From assembly GCF_018336975.1 (NCBI RefSeq), contig NZ_CP025572.1, positions 62,001 to 126,000 of the forward strand: 64,000 nt of DNA, written 5' to 3'. Origin of the DNA: Marinomonas sp. CT5. Lineage in GTDB: Bacteria > Pseudomonadota > Gammaproteobacteria > Pseudomonadales > Marinomonadaceae. A program made the translations under genes and the position numbers. Position 1 is the first letter of the stretch. Each line of letters opens with the position of its first letter. Below the pieces are notes generated by a model. The model saw nothing but the letters and a program-made list of their open reading frames with translations. It was not told the DNA's origin and made no database searches. This document shows positions 48,027 through 56,728 of this stretch, piece after piece.

Positions 48027-48043
48027 TAGTAAGAAAATCTTAG

Positions 48044-49342
48044 TTAATCCTTCATTTTGTCGACCATTTCAACGAATCTAGCGACACCTGCGGAGATTTC
48101 CGTCAGGCCACGTGACACATCGTTAATGCTTTCTTTGCCATGCAACGCTGTACCGGTTACTGAGCTCAACATGCCATCCATTTCATTGATGAGGTTGTGG
48201 TTCTTTTCTACTACTTCGGCAATTTCTGCTGTTGCTGTGGCGGTATTATTGGCCAGCTTACGAACTTCATCGGCTACCACGGAGAAACCACGCCCAGCCT
48301 CTCCAGCTCGCGCGGCTTCTATCGCGGCATTAAGTGCGAGCAAGTTTGTTTGCTCAGCAATAGAGCGGATAGTAACGACAATGTCGGAAATGCTTTCTGA
48401 TTGGGTTTTCAGTAAATCGCCAATGTCTGCGGCACTTTTCACTTTGTCTACAATGTCATTGGAGGTTTGCACGGAAGCATTAAGAATGTCTACAGCGTTT
48501 GACGAGACTTGGTTTGTTTCTTCGGAAGTGGAGGCCGCAAGTTCAATGGCGTTCATGGCATTATTCACTCGCTCTGTTATGTCTGAGGCGAATTTAATGA
48601 CCTTATAAACATGACCTTTTTCGTCAAAAATTGGGTTGTAGGTGGCTTCTACCCAAATGGTTTTGCCTTCACCATCAAAACGCTGAAAACGTCCAGAAGA
48701 GTGTTTTCCATACGCCAACTCTGACCAAAAGTTAGGATTTTCCCTATAAAATTTGTCATCACAAAACATTTTATGGTGCTTGCCGACAATGTCTTGTAAA
48801 TCGTATTTCATCGCCCTTAAAAAATTACTGTTCGCATTAAGGATATTGCCTTGAGGATCAAATTCAATGACGGCGAGAGAGCGATCGAGAGCGGTTAATA
48901 TGGCATTTTTATTTTTCAGTGACTCCTGCATCTCGGTGATGTCGTTGGCGATTTTAAGAATCTTTGTGACCTTGCCGCTTTCATCGGAGACAGGAAAATA
49001 ACTGGCTTCTAAATAGAGGGGTTGCTTGTTTTGCTTGAAGCGTAAAAAAGTGCCGTTGAAGGATTTGCCTGATTTTAAGTCTTGCCAGAATTGCTTGTAT
49101 TCCTCTGACTTAATGTACTCTGGATCACAAAACATGCGGTGATGTTTGCCAATGATATTTTCTAATTTATAGCCGACCGCATCTAAAAAAATTGGATTGG
49201 CGTCTAATATAATGCCGTCTACATCAAAGCTAATGCAGGCAGTATTTTGCTTTATGGCATTTAACTCATCGTGACACTGTTGTAGTTTTTGATTTTCTGG
49301 GGTTGAAGTCGATGGCTTGTCTTTTCTTTTGCTAAAAATCAT
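48044..49342 (-). CDS. Soluble PAS-PAS methyl-accepting chemotaxis protein
   Basis: A 432-residue receptor lacking transmembrane spans. Two near-identical PAS domains occur (about 30-150 and 152-270), each with IGKHHRMFCD or VGKHHKMFCD and a C-terminal ITE(M/R). A signalling domain follows, with [20 protein letters not shown], but it is short and lacks HAMP. The PAS pair probably senses redox, oxygen or a small molecule in the cytoplasm; no heme or FAD residue can be asserted. The duplication looks recent. Confidence 0.92.
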   Translation of the reverse strand: MIFSKRKDKPSTSTPENQKLQQCHDELNAIKQNTACISFDVDGIILDANPIFLDAVGYKLENIIGKHHRMFCDPEYIKSEEYKQFWQDLKSGKSFNGTFLRFKQNKQPLYLEASYFPVSDESGKVTKILKIANDITEMQESLKNKNAILTALDRSLAVIEFDPQGNILNANSNFLRAMKYDLQDIVGKHHKMFCDDKFYRENPNFWSELAYGKHSSGRFQRFDGEGKTIWVEATYNPIFDEKGHVYKVIKFASDITERVNNAMNAIELAASTSEETNQVSSNAVDILNASVQTSNDIVDKVKSAADIGDLLKTQSESISDIVVTIRSIAEQTNLLALNAAIEAARAGEAGRGFSVVADEVRKLANNTATATAEIAEVVEKNHNLINEMDGMLSSVTGTALHGKESINDVSRGLTEISAGVARFVEMVDKMKD

Positions 49343-49530
49343 CTAGGCTGTCCTTAATTACGGTCTTTAGCCCACTAGCAACAATGGCGCATTCATGCTT
49401 CTGTGACTCATAGCAAAACACACATCTTCCACATTATTTCCTAAGTTAGGCTTCATAAAATTATGTGTTTTTTCTTCAAAAGTAAATTTTTTTATAGAAG
49501 TTTTTTCTGTCCGATCGTTGCTTAAAATTC

Positions 49531-49615
49531 TTCCTCGCCTTATCGATTTTTTCGTGCATAAAACAGTCCTCGGCGTGGTCGTTGATGAGTCCCATGGATT
49601 GCATGATGGTGTAAA
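49531..49615 (-). pseudogene. Duplicated 3'-end fragment of tag
   Basis: Sequence here aligns with 50316-50400, the 3' end of the intact tag gene, with about 8 differences over 85 bases. On the minus strand it reads MQSMGLINDHAEDCF and includes the zinc-ligand His/Cys motif of Tag. It has no upstream coding part. With the intact copy it brackets the toxin-antitoxin pair as direct repeats. Confidence 0.8.
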
Positions 49616-49677
49616 AAAAACATTGAGGTTAGGTTAGAAAACAACCATACTGTATTCAAATGGATACGGACTATTTT

Positions 49678-49980
49678 ATGTATGATATTAAACTCACGGA
49701 TGAGTTCAACCTTTGGCTGTGTCGGCTAAAAGATCACTCAACTAGGATTCGTTTAGCCCGCCGCCTAGAAAAGGCGTCGCGTGGATTACTTGGCGACGTT
49801 AAGCCTGTAGGTGATGGTTTGTATGAAATGAGAGAGCATTATGGACCAGGCTGGAGAATGTATTACGTCCAGCGAGGGACGACTTTGATCATAATGTTGG
49901 CTGGTGGCGATAAATCGACGCAAAACAGAGACATAGAATTGGCTAAACAGCGAGCTATAAAACTGGATGAGGCGACATGA
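49678..49980 (+). CDS. HigB/RelE-type toxin (HI1419-like addiction module killer)
   Basis: About 100 residues of the ParE/RelE fold with the pattern TDEFNLWLCRLKD, RLARRLEKASRGLLGDVKPVGDGLYEMR, GPGWRMYYV and IIMLAGGDKSTQ that characterises the HI1419 group of putative ribosome-linked mRNA nucleases. I prefer ATG 49678 (MYDIKLTDEF), preceded by a GGA; an ATG at 49660 adds six residues. It overlaps the antitoxin start by four bases. A promoter lies within the preceding gap. Confidence 0.85.
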   Translation: MYDIKLTDEFNLWLCRLKDHSTRIRLARRLEKASRGLLGDVKPVGDGLYEMREHYGPGWRMYYVQRGTTLIIMLAGGDKSTQNRDIELAKQRAIKLDEAT

Positions 49981-50276
49981 CTTCAATAAAAGATCTGACC
50001 AACTTTGATATGGCTGAGCAGCTTCGTACCGACGAAGACATTGCCGCTTATTTATCTGTGGTGCTTGAGGATGGTGATACCGATGAGCTTATTCACGCTC
50101 TTGGTCATATTGCCAAAGCGCGAGGTATGACGCAGATAGCTAAAGACAGCGGGTTAGGACGCGAAAGTCTTTATAAAGCCCTGAGATCTGGTTCTCGTCC
50201 GCAATTTGACACCATAGTAAAAGTACTTAAATCCCTTAATTTTGATTTAAAAGCTGTGGTACATACGCAAAAATGA
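49977..50276 (+). CDS. Antitoxin with XRE helix-turn-helix (HI1420-like)
   Basis: The 99 residues have an N-terminal DMAEQLRTDEDIAAYLSVVLEDGD segment and a C-terminal HTH (GMTQIAKDSGLGRESLYKALRSGSRPQFDTIVKVLKSL, about 54-91). This is the HI1420-family antidote, which binds DNA to autoregulate and neutralises the upstream toxin. The toxin-first order is typical of HigBA. It ends 20 bases before the tag gene's convergent 3' end. Confidence 0.87.
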   Translation: MTSIKDLTNFDMAEQLRTDEDIAAYLSVVLEDGDTDELIHALGHIAKARGMTQIAKDSGLGRESLYKALRSGSRPQFDTIVKVLKSLNFDLKAVVHTQK

Positions 50277-50296
50277 CCGCATCGCATGGATGTTTT

Positions 50297-50899
50297 TCAT
50301 GACCTCACAAACCTCTTTCTCGCCTTATCGACTTCTTCGCGCATAAAACAGTCCTCGGTGTGGTCGTTGATGAGTCCCATGGATTGCATGAAGGCGTACA
50401 TGGTCGTTGGGCCGACGAACTGCCAGCCGCGTTTTTTGAGTTCTTTGGAAAGGGCAATGGATTCTGCGCAGGTGGTTTGAGTTTCGGGTGGAGGAAGGGT
50501 ATTTTCATCGGGTTCATAACGCCAGATAAACGTAGCCAAAGATCCTTCTTGTTCGATCATTTCTAGAGCGCGTTTGGCGTTGTTGATGACGGCGAGGATT
50601 TTACGTTTATTTCGCACGATACCTTCGTTGTTAAGCAACTCGGTAATTTCTTGCTCGCCAAACTGCGCTACTTTATGAAAATCGAAATTATCAAAAGCGA
50701 GACGAAAATTTTCTCGCTTGCTGAGGATTGTTCGCCAACTTAAGCCCGCTTGAAAGGTTTCCAAACATAGCTTTTCAAATAAACGTTGGTCATCATCAAC
50801 TGGAAAACCCCATTCTGTATCGTGGTAGTTAGGAAAGTCGGGAGCGGAACTGGCCCATGCACAACGGGTTTTGTTGTCCGGCTCGGTATTCTTGCCCAT
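50297..50899 (-). CDS. tag: DNA-3-methyladenine glycosylase I
   Basis: A base-excision repair enzyme of 200 residues removing 3-methyladenine. Tag motifs are RCAWASSAPDFPNYHDTEWG near 11-31, with zinc Cys and His, the LSWRTILSKRENFRLAFDNFD region near 67-86, and NDHTEDC near 172-178 (second zinc His and Cys, 4 apart). The 3' end is shared with the duplicate at 49531-49615. Start overlaps near the GFA gene end, so the two may be co-transcribed. Confidence 0.93.
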   Translation of the reverse strand: MGKNTEPDNKTRCAWASSAPDFPNYHDTEWGFPVDDDQRLFEKLCLETFQAGLSWRTILSKRENFRLAFDNFDFHKVAQFGEQEITELLNNEGIVRNKRKILAVINNAKRALEMIEQEGSLATFIWRYEPDENTLPPPETQTTCAESIALSKELKKRGWQFVGPTTMYAFMQSMGLINDHTEDCFMREEVDKARKRFVRS

Positions 50900-50902
50900 A
50901 AG

Positions 50903-51304
50903 TTATTCCTTATCAGACGGATGGTTGACGCCATCGCTCGTTTCTATCTCACCAAGATCATAAGGGTTAACCTCTTCCAAGCAGCCAATGTTGTAGCCGT
51001 ACTCATTAGGGTTTGAACGGCGTTGATGGTGGGTGTAAATGCCACAGTTTGAACAGAAGAAGTGTTTTGCTGTGTTGGTGTTGAATTGATAAAGCCTTAG
51101 TGCATCATGGCCTTTGACGATGCGAAGATTATCAAGGCTGACTGAACCTACGATGGCGCCTTTACGACGGCAAATAGAGCAATCGCAGCGTCTTGGTTTT
51201 TCGATGCCGTTCGACAGGGTTAATTCCAATTCTACGGCACCACAATGGCAACTGGCTTTGTGTTTGAGTTTTATTTTTGTTGGGCCGACTTGCTTGATCA
51301 TCAT
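50903..51304 (-). CDS. GFA-family zinc protein, second copy
   Basis: A 133-residue protein with the three Gfa cysteine motifs: ASCHCGAVELEL, CDCSICRRK and FFCSNCGIYTHHQRR. It resembles the 39534-39887 protein in its core but has longer ends. The substrate is unknown. It is followed four bases later by tag and preceded by the GNAT gene on the same strand, suggesting one transcript. Confidence 0.86.
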   Translation of the reverse strand: MMIKQVGPTKIKLKHKASCHCGAVELELTLSNGIEKPRRCDCSICRRKGAIVGSVSLDNLRIVKGHDALRLYQFNTNTAKHFFCSNCGIYTHHQRRSNPNEYGYNIGCLEEVNPYDLGEIETSDGVNHPSDKE

Positions 51305-51305
51305 T

Positions 51306-51761
51306 TTATCCTTTCAAAGGTTTTAGCAGACATACCACGCGTTCTATTTCGTTAAAACCAAGCTGTTTATGAAGCTTGATGCTTTTTTCATTCGTGATCG
51401 GGGCATCGCTACCAAGTTCATCAAAGCCTTGTTGTTTTGCCCATTGCTCGGCAGCTTCAAGTAGCGCTGTGCCAATACCTTGTCCTTGGTAATCTGGTGA
51501 GACATACCAGGCTTCAATATAGGGCGTAGTTTGCTGACTGCTGCCTGGGACATTTTCGCGAAGGTTTAGCTCAATAAAACCTACCATGGTTTTATTGCCA
51601 TCAAACGCCACCAGCACTTCTTTTACATCGGGATAGTTACCTTGGAAGAAGTTGTGAACTTCCGCTTGGCTGATGTCTTTGATCTCAGGTAAAAATTCAA
51701 CTCTTAATGCTGACCAAGCGATGGCATCACCGGCTTGAATGTTACGGATCTTAATCGTCAT
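51306..51761 (-). CDS. GNAT-family N-acetyltransferase
   Basis: About 151 residues of the GNAT fold. The acetyl-CoA pyrophosphate loop is read in YQGQGIGTALLEAAEQWAK near 90-108, preceded by EAWYVSPD. The N-terminal IKIRNIQAGDAIAWSALR is typical. ATG 51761 has an AAGG site nine bases upstream; longer in-frame extension is not family-like. Substrate unassigned, though similarity of the late region to aminoglycoside 6'-acetyltransferases means resistance cannot be excluded. Confidence 0.85.
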   Translation of the reverse strand: MTIKIRNIQAGDAIAWSALRVEFLPEIKDISQAEVHNFFQGNYPDVKEVLVAFDGNKTMVGFIELNLRENVPGSSQQTTPYIEAWYVSPDYQGQGIGTALLEAAEQWAKQQGFDELGSDAPITNEKSIKLHKQLGFNEIERVVCLLKPLKG

Positions 51762-51789
51762 GTGGTTAACCTTGTAATTTTTGTTTTGG

Positions 51790-52428
51790 TTAGTCATTTT
51801 TGGCGTTTCGTAACTGAGCCAAATCGGCACCGACAATGGCGTCTAAATGTTGGGTTATTTTCTCGGCGCTCCAGTCCCACCATGCAATATCTTGTAGCGC
51901 TTGAATGGTTTTTTCGTCAAATCGGTACTTGATGATCTTAGCCGGATTACCACCGACCACGCTGTAAGCGGGCACATCAGAGGTGACGACGGATTTGCTG
52001 GCGATGATAGCGCCGTTGGCAATTTTTACCCCGGGCATGATGGTGGCGTCGTAGCCAATCCAGACATCATTCCCTATATTCGTATCGCCTTTGTAGGGTA
52101 AATCTCCTGCCTCTGGTGCGGCTTTCTCCCAACCATTGCCGAAGATGTAAAAGGGATAAGTGGAGAAGCCTTTGTTAGCGTGGTTGGCACCATTCATAAT
52201 GAAGGTTACGTCTTTTGCAATGGCGCAAAACTTGCCAATAATGAGTTTATCGCCAATAAAATCAAAGTGATAAAGCACATTGTCTTCAAAACGTTCTGGC
52301 CCATCTGGATCATCGTAATAGGTGTAATCACCAACGATGATGTTGTCGCGGCTAATGAAATTTTTCAGGTAGCCAACTTGTGGGAAGCCCTTCATCGGCT
52401 CTTTGTTATCTGGGTTAGGTCCTTGCAT
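51790..52428 (-). CDS. Xenobiotic/streptogramin O-acetyltransferase-like (Vat family) left-handed beta-helix enzyme
   Basis: The 212 residues form hexapeptide-repeat strands. Family features are [37 protein letters not shown], where His lies in the substrate region, [23 protein letters not shown], and [44 protein letters not shown]. The MNGANH His is the predicted catalytic base. Vat enzymes inactivate streptogramin A, but chromosomal members frequently have other substrates. ATG 52428 has a full GGAGG site. It lies 13 bases after dgt. Confidence 0.82.
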   Translation of the reverse strand: MQGPNPDNKEPMKGFPQVGYLKNFISRDNIIVGDYTYYDDPDGPERFEDNVLYHFDFIGDKLIIGKFCAIAKDVTFIMNGANHANKGFSTYPFYIFGNGWEKAAPEAGDLPYKGDTNIGNDVWIGYDATIMPGVKIANGAIIASKSVVTSDVPAYSVVGGNPAKIIKYRFDEKTIQALQDIAWWDWSAEKITQHLDAIVGADLAQLRNAKND

Positions 52429-52441
52429 ATTGCCTCCTTTT

Positions 52442-53941
52442 CTAATCAATAACATGTAAGGCGCGGTATTCGTCGTAGGCGAATTGATCTGTCATGCCGC
52501 TGATGTAGTCTTGAATGAGACGACAGCGAAAATAAAACTCCCACGCCTCGTCACTAACGGATTCCAGTGCACTGCCTGCGAAATGGCTTTTAAAGTCTGT
52601 GAGGTTTTTTAGTGCTTGTTTATAAGCCGCAAGGTGTTTGCTGGAGAGTTTATTGAACAGGCGTGTTTGATAAATGGGCGTTTTCTCTGCCTTTTCGAGA
52701 ATCTTGTTAAACGTGGCGCGATCCAATGCCAATAGCGGCTTATAGATATCTAATAAACCGCTGATGATGCGATAGCCCTGCAGTTCTTGTTTTTGAACTT
52801 CTTTGGCGCTGAAAACGTATTTAAAAGCCACGGCTTTGAGGGTTTCTAGTAGAGCATGACAGGTGCTTTTGTCCTCGACTAAGGCTTGGTTATATGTGCC
52901 GTTGAATATGGTATCAATGTTGTTTTTAAACTGATTACTGGCGTGCTCAACTGCACGAGTGTTAATCGCAACACGAAAAGAAACGAAAAAATCGCCTACG
53001 ATATTGGATACTAGGTAGCGCTCTTTGGATTTTTGAATTAGCTTTTCCATTAAGCTTTTTTCGTTATCTTTTACTGAGTAGCGTTTGCTTTGCTCAATAA
53101 ACTCTTCTTCTAGCTTGTCGAGGAGCTCATCAAATTTCAGGATGCCTTTTTCGACGGCGTCTTCTATATCGGCAATACAGTAAGAAATATCGTCAGCCGC
53201 TTCCATGACATAAGCAAAAGGTGAGCGGCAGCCTTCTGCAATGTTCAAGGTGGTGTTTATTTTATGAATGAGCGGCACTTCACTGAGATAAAAACCAACC
53301 TTTTTCTTTAAGTAGCTTTGTGGGTCGTTTTTGTCTTTGGGCTTGTCCTGATCAGCTCGTCGAGTGTATTTCATAATGCCGGACATTTGCGTATAGGTTA
53401 AGTTAAGTGTTTGGAGTGAATGAACGATACGCAAGGCTTGAGCGTTGCCCTCAAAGGAACAAAGGTCGGTCTTGATGGGCGTTAGCTTATCTAGGTCATT
53501 TTTTAGATCCTTTCTTTTGGTGAGTTCGTCGATATGATTATGAAACCATTGTTTGATGGCTTCTTCACCAAAGTGACCGAATGAGGGGTTGCCCACGTCG
53601 TGCATTAAACAGGACATCTCGACAATTGACTCAAATTGTCGATCGAGGTCATTTAAACCATATTTTTCCTGTTGAGAGGTGCTCAACTTTTTAAATATTT
53701 GCTGGCTAATGAAGCGGCCGACTTGCTGTACCTCCATAGAATGAGTAAGACGACTGCGCACCGCTGCATTTCTTTCTAAAGGGAAGACTTGAGTTTTTTG
53801 CTGTAAACGACGAATCGCCGCGGAGTTGATAATCCGGCCTCGGTCGCTTTCAAAGATCGCTAGATCTCGATTCTCATTATTAAAGTTTTTTGACTGATAA
53901 AATCGGTGAGGTCGAATTTTCTGTCTAAAATTACTTGTCAT
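52442..53941 (-). CDS. dgt: Deoxyguanosinetriphosphate triphosphohydrolase
   Basis: The 499 residues match dGTPase (about 505 in E. coli). The HD phosphohydrolase core appears as [16 protein letters not shown] near 61-75 and [17 protein letters not shown] near 114-130, and a downstream Asp in the [14 protein letters not shown] segment completes the metal site. It hydrolyses dGTP to deoxyguanosine and triphosphate and, in some bacteria, restricts phage. The following small genes on the same strand (Vat, GNAT, GFA, tag) may be co-transcribed. Confidence 0.92.
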   Translation of the reverse strand: MTSNFRQKIRPHRFYQSKNFNNENRDLAIFESDRGRIINSAAIRRLQQKTQVFPLERNAAVRSRLTHSMEVQQVGRFISQQIFKKLSTSQQEKYGLNDLDRQFESIVEMSCLMHDVGNPSFGHFGEEAIKQWFHNHIDELTKRKDLKNDLDKLTPIKTDLCSFEGNAQALRIVHSLQTLNLTYTQMSGIMKYTRRADQDKPKDKNDPQSYLKKKVGFYLSEVPLIHKINTTLNIAEGCRSPFAYVMEAADDISYCIADIEDAVEKGILKFDELLDKLEEEFIEQSKRYSVKDNEKSLMEKLIQKSKERYLVSNIVGDFFVSFRVAINTRAVEHASNQFKNNIDTIFNGTYNQALVEDKSTCHALLETLKAVAFKYVFSAKEVQKQELQGYRIISGLLDIYKPLLALDRATFNKILEKAEKTPIYQTRLFNKLSSKHLAAYKQALKNLTDFKSHFAGSALESVSDEAWEFYFRCRLIQDYISGMTDQFAYDEYRALHVID

Positions 53942-54067
53942 GATGAGCGTCCTTGATCTGAATTTGATGTTTATCTTCCGATAGTAACGATTTTTTTACC
54001 GGGAAGTCATGCGTTAACTGCTGAGATCCAGTCATCTTGTTCGTTTGCTGTTAGGTTTGCTTCTAGC

Positions 54068-54089
54068 TTGTAACAATACTGTCATCTAG
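54068..54089 (+). promoter_or_regulatory. Candidate Pho box ahead of the PhoU-like/kinase cluster
   Basis: TTGTAACAATA is followed directly by CTGTCATCTAG, an 11-base repeat pair whose second half starts with the exact PhoB half-site CTGTCAT. A further CTGTCTG lies at 54100-54106, one base out of phase. It sits 52 bases before the first gene of the cluster. Regulation by phosphate starvation is inference. Confidence 0.4.
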
Positions 54090-54141
54090 ATGCTTTCTAC
54101 TGTCTGTATAGTCAAAGGTAAAAGTAGTAGGAAAAAATGTT

Positions 54142-55827
54142 ATGCCTTCACCCCCAGTTGTGGCGACTCTGCAAGAGCATGTGTCTTTTCTCTTACATGA
54201 AGTCGAAACACACTGTCATCTCGTCGAGCTTTTTTTCACCTCGGGATCGGTTGAGTTATTGTCCCGGATTCGTAGCCGTCGTGGTTATGTGCAAGCATTG
54301 CGTGAAAAAGCGGATATTGAAACAGCGCGTTTATTAGAGCGTCGTAAAGCTAATACGACCTTTCACGCTCGCATCAGTGGTATGCATTCTTTGGTGATTG
54401 CCCTTGAAATGCTGACTAAGCACTGTTTCGATTGTGTTCGAGAAGGTACCTTAGAGGCCCCCTACGAGCATCCAACAGGTCAAGAATGCCGCAAGTTGGT
54501 GAAACGAATTAGACGTGCCCTGCGGCTTGTTAAAGTGGGTGTCAGTGAAAATCGTCGTCGTTCAGGCATTAAGTTGGGTCGACGTACTCATAAGCTGCTT
54601 GTCAGCTATAACGAATTGCAATCGCTAACCTTACGAGCAAAGCTCGATTTGAGTGATGATCAACTGCGAGCAGCCATTTTAAGTAATGTCAGTATAAAGC
54701 GCTTGATCGAGCAGTTAGGCGTTGTGGCGGAAGCTTTGATTAAAACGGATCTCGGCCAAGTCGCTACTTTGCAAAATTATCCTCATTTATTAGACAGCGC
54801 GACAAACCTTAATTATGACCTGAGAGATTTAAAAGTTCGCCGTTTGGCGTTAACTCGCTCTGGCAGCGCCATTGCTGCCATTACGCACAAGGATGAATCG
54901 GGCAAGGATGTATTAGCTGTTTACAAGGAAGGAGACCGCTCAAAGATCGAAGAAGAAGTGGCTGGCGTCAATCAATGGCGCAATATTGACCCTCGCCTTG
55001 CTCCCAGTGTTCTGTCTCAAACTGGGGCGTCTAAAATCACCAGCGAAACAACCGCTTCTCGAAGTGATGATAGCAATGAACAATCCTCTTTGCTGATTGA
55101 GCATATTCCAGGTAAAACTTTGGAAGCCTTATTGCTTGCAGGCGATCAAGAGGGCACGAAAGCCGCGTTGAAAGCACTGTTTAAAACGTTGAACCAGACT
55201 TGGAAAGCTAGCTTGACGTCCGAATCTTGCTCAGCGAATTTTATGGGCCAGCTCAAAAAGCGTATTGGCGACAGTCGTAAGGTTCATCCTGAATTTTTTA
55301 AAGAGGAAGAGCGTATTTGTGGCTATACCAGTCTGAGTTTTGATGAGTTAGTACATCGAGTGTCGAGACAAGAGGGTCAATGGCGCGCGCCGTTTTCGGT
55401 GCTTACCCATGGGGATTTTAATGTCGATAATTTGATTTACGATGAAGCCGAAAAACGCGTTTATTTTATTGATCTACATCGTGCTTCTTACTTTGACTAT
55501 GTTCAGGATTTATCGGTGTTAATGGTCTCGATTTATCGTTTACAGGTGCTCAGTGGGGAGACGCGAACACAGATGATGGAAAGCGCCAAAGAGGTGTATC
55601 GCTTTGGTCGACGCTTTGCCAATCGTCAACAAGATACCTCGTTTGAAGTACGTCTGGCGGCGGGACTTGCTCGTTCGTTTGCTACATCAACACGGTTTAT
55701 ATTTGATAAAAAATTGGCTTCCAGAATGCATTTACGCGCTCGATATTTGCTGGAGCGTTTAGCCAAATTATCACCAGAACAAGCCCAAACATTTACTTTA
55801 CCACTTAAGGAGCTTTACGTTGAATAA
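54142..55827 (+). CDS. PhoU-like helical domain fused to an APH-type phosphotransferase
   Basis: The first gene of the GAK-like cluster, 561 residues. The N-terminal half (about 1-210) is helical, and its LQEHVSFLLHEVETHCHLVELFF and FHARISGMHSLVIALEML segments resemble PhoU three-helix repeats. The C-terminal half (about 225-545) is a kinase of the aminoglycoside/choline kinase fold: the catalytic loop THGDFNVDN (His423) and the metal-binding IDLHRASYFD (Asp444) are clear, and the N-lobe is weaker. The small-molecule or protein substrate is unknown. Its stop overlaps the next gene by 8 bases. Confidence 0.8.
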   Translation: MPSPPVVATLQEHVSFLLHEVETHCHLVELFFTSGSVELLSRIRSRRGYVQALREKADIETARLLERRKANTTFHARISGMHSLVIALEMLTKHCFDCVREGTLEAPYEHPTGQECRKLVKRIRRALRLVKVGVSENRRRSGIKLGRRTHKLLVSYNELQSLTLRAKLDLSDDQLRAAILSNVSIKRLIEQLGVVAEALIKTDLGQVATLQNYPHLLDSATNLNYDLRDLKVRRLALTRSGSAIAAITHKDESGKDVLAVYKEGDRSKIEEEVAGVNQWRNIDPRLAPSVLSQTGASKITSETTASRSDDSNEQSSLLIEHIPGKTLEALLLAGDQEGTKAALKALFKTLNQTWKASLTSESCSANFMGQLKKRIGDSRKVHPEFFKEEERICGYTSLSFDELVHRVSRQEGQWRAPFSVLTHGDFNVDNLIYDEAEKRVYFIDLHRASYFDYVQDLSVLMVSIYRLQVLSGETRTQMMESAKEVYRFGRRFANRQQDTSFEVRLAAGLARSFATSTRFIFDKKLASRMHLRARYLLERLAKLSPEQAQTFTLPLKELYVE

Positions 55828-56728
55828 GTTGAAAATTGGGGTGGTTGGTATCCCTGGAAAATGGTCCACAGAAGTATTGGCGGATCGTCTTGAAGAACGT
55901 ACTGGCTTTCGTGCCGTGATTGATATGAGCAAAGTGGAATTGCGTTTAGACACCAATCAGCTGATGTATCAAGATTTGGATTTGATGACGTTAGATGGAC
56001 TCATCATCAAAAAAATAAGTGAAGTCTATTCACCTGCCACGGAAGATCGCATTCATTTACTGTCTTATGCGGAGCGTGCTGGCGTCAAATTGTTTAGTCC
56101 AACCGAAAGTGTTGGTAACTTGGTGAACCGTTTAAGCGGCACACTTGCCTTGCAACAAGGCAATATTCCGATGCCGAAAACACGCATCACGGAAAACCCA
56201 GAGCAGGCTTTTGCTACCGTGAGAGAGTTTGGTTCGGCGATATTAAAACCTCTGTATTCTACTAAAGCGCGCGGTATGGTCATGCTGACAAAAGAAGACA
56301 GCGACGAATTTGTCCGTAACGCTTTAGAAGCGTATCGTCAGAGTCAGTCAATTTATTATATTCAACAAACTGTGAAACTCGATGGCCGAGATCTGGGCAT
56401 GGTCTTTATCGGTGGTGAATATCTTTGTACGTATGTGCGAGTGGGTAATAAAGACTCTTGGAACACCACCATTCATAGTGGTGGAAAGTATGAAAAGTTT
56501 GAACCTGATGCGGCTTTGATTGAGTTAGGTCGTCGGGCTCAATCCTGTTACGACTTGAGTTTTACCACCGTGGATATTGCTTTGACAGATCAAGGACCTG
56601 TGGTGTTTGAGGTCTCGGCCTTTGGCGGTTTTAAAGGTGCGTTAGAAGGCTGCGATATCGATGCGGCCAGTGCTTATGCAGAGTATGTTGTACAAGAGTG
56701 CGTTTTGCAGGACAAGGAGATCGCATAA
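55820..56728 (+). CDS. ATP-grasp ligase of the GAK system
   Basis: A 302-residue cytosolic enzyme of the RimK-like ATP-grasp group. It probably joins a carboxylate to an amine or thiol using ATP. Nucleotide-binding segments are SAILKPLYSTKARGM near 137-151 and the Arg/Lys-rich strand after it; the metal-binding end reads VVFEVSAFGG near 268-277, with Ser where many relatives have Asn. It begins with TTG: an AAGGAG box lies seven bases before it and no ATG fits better. Overlaps both neighbours, suggesting a complex or shared pathway. Confidence 0.83.
   Translation: MNKLKIGVVGIPGKWSTEVLADRLEERTGFRAVIDMSKVELRLDTNQLMYQDLDLMTLDGLIIKKISEVYSPATEDRIHLLSYAERAGVKLFSPTESVGNLVNRLSGTLALQQGNIPMPKTRITENPEQAFATVREFGSAILKPLYSTKARGMVMLTKEDSDEFVRNALEAYRQSQSIYYIQQTVKLDGRDLGMVFIGGEYLCTYVRVGNKDSWNTTIHSGGKYEKFEPDAALIELGRRAQSCYDLSFTTVDIALTDQGPVVFEVSAFGGFKGALEGCDIDAASAYAEYVVQECVLQDKEIA

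Noticed and set aside
48057..48608. A 183-residue open frame on the plus strand with AAA-rich hydrophobic repeats
   Set aside because: It is the antisense of the conserved chemoreceptor signalling domain at 48044-49342; open antisense frames are expected there and it has no start context.
49660..50276. Toxin-antitoxin pair as part of a prophage or integron
   Set aside because: No integrase, attI-like site or phage genes lie nearby; only the tag-end duplication suggests insertion.
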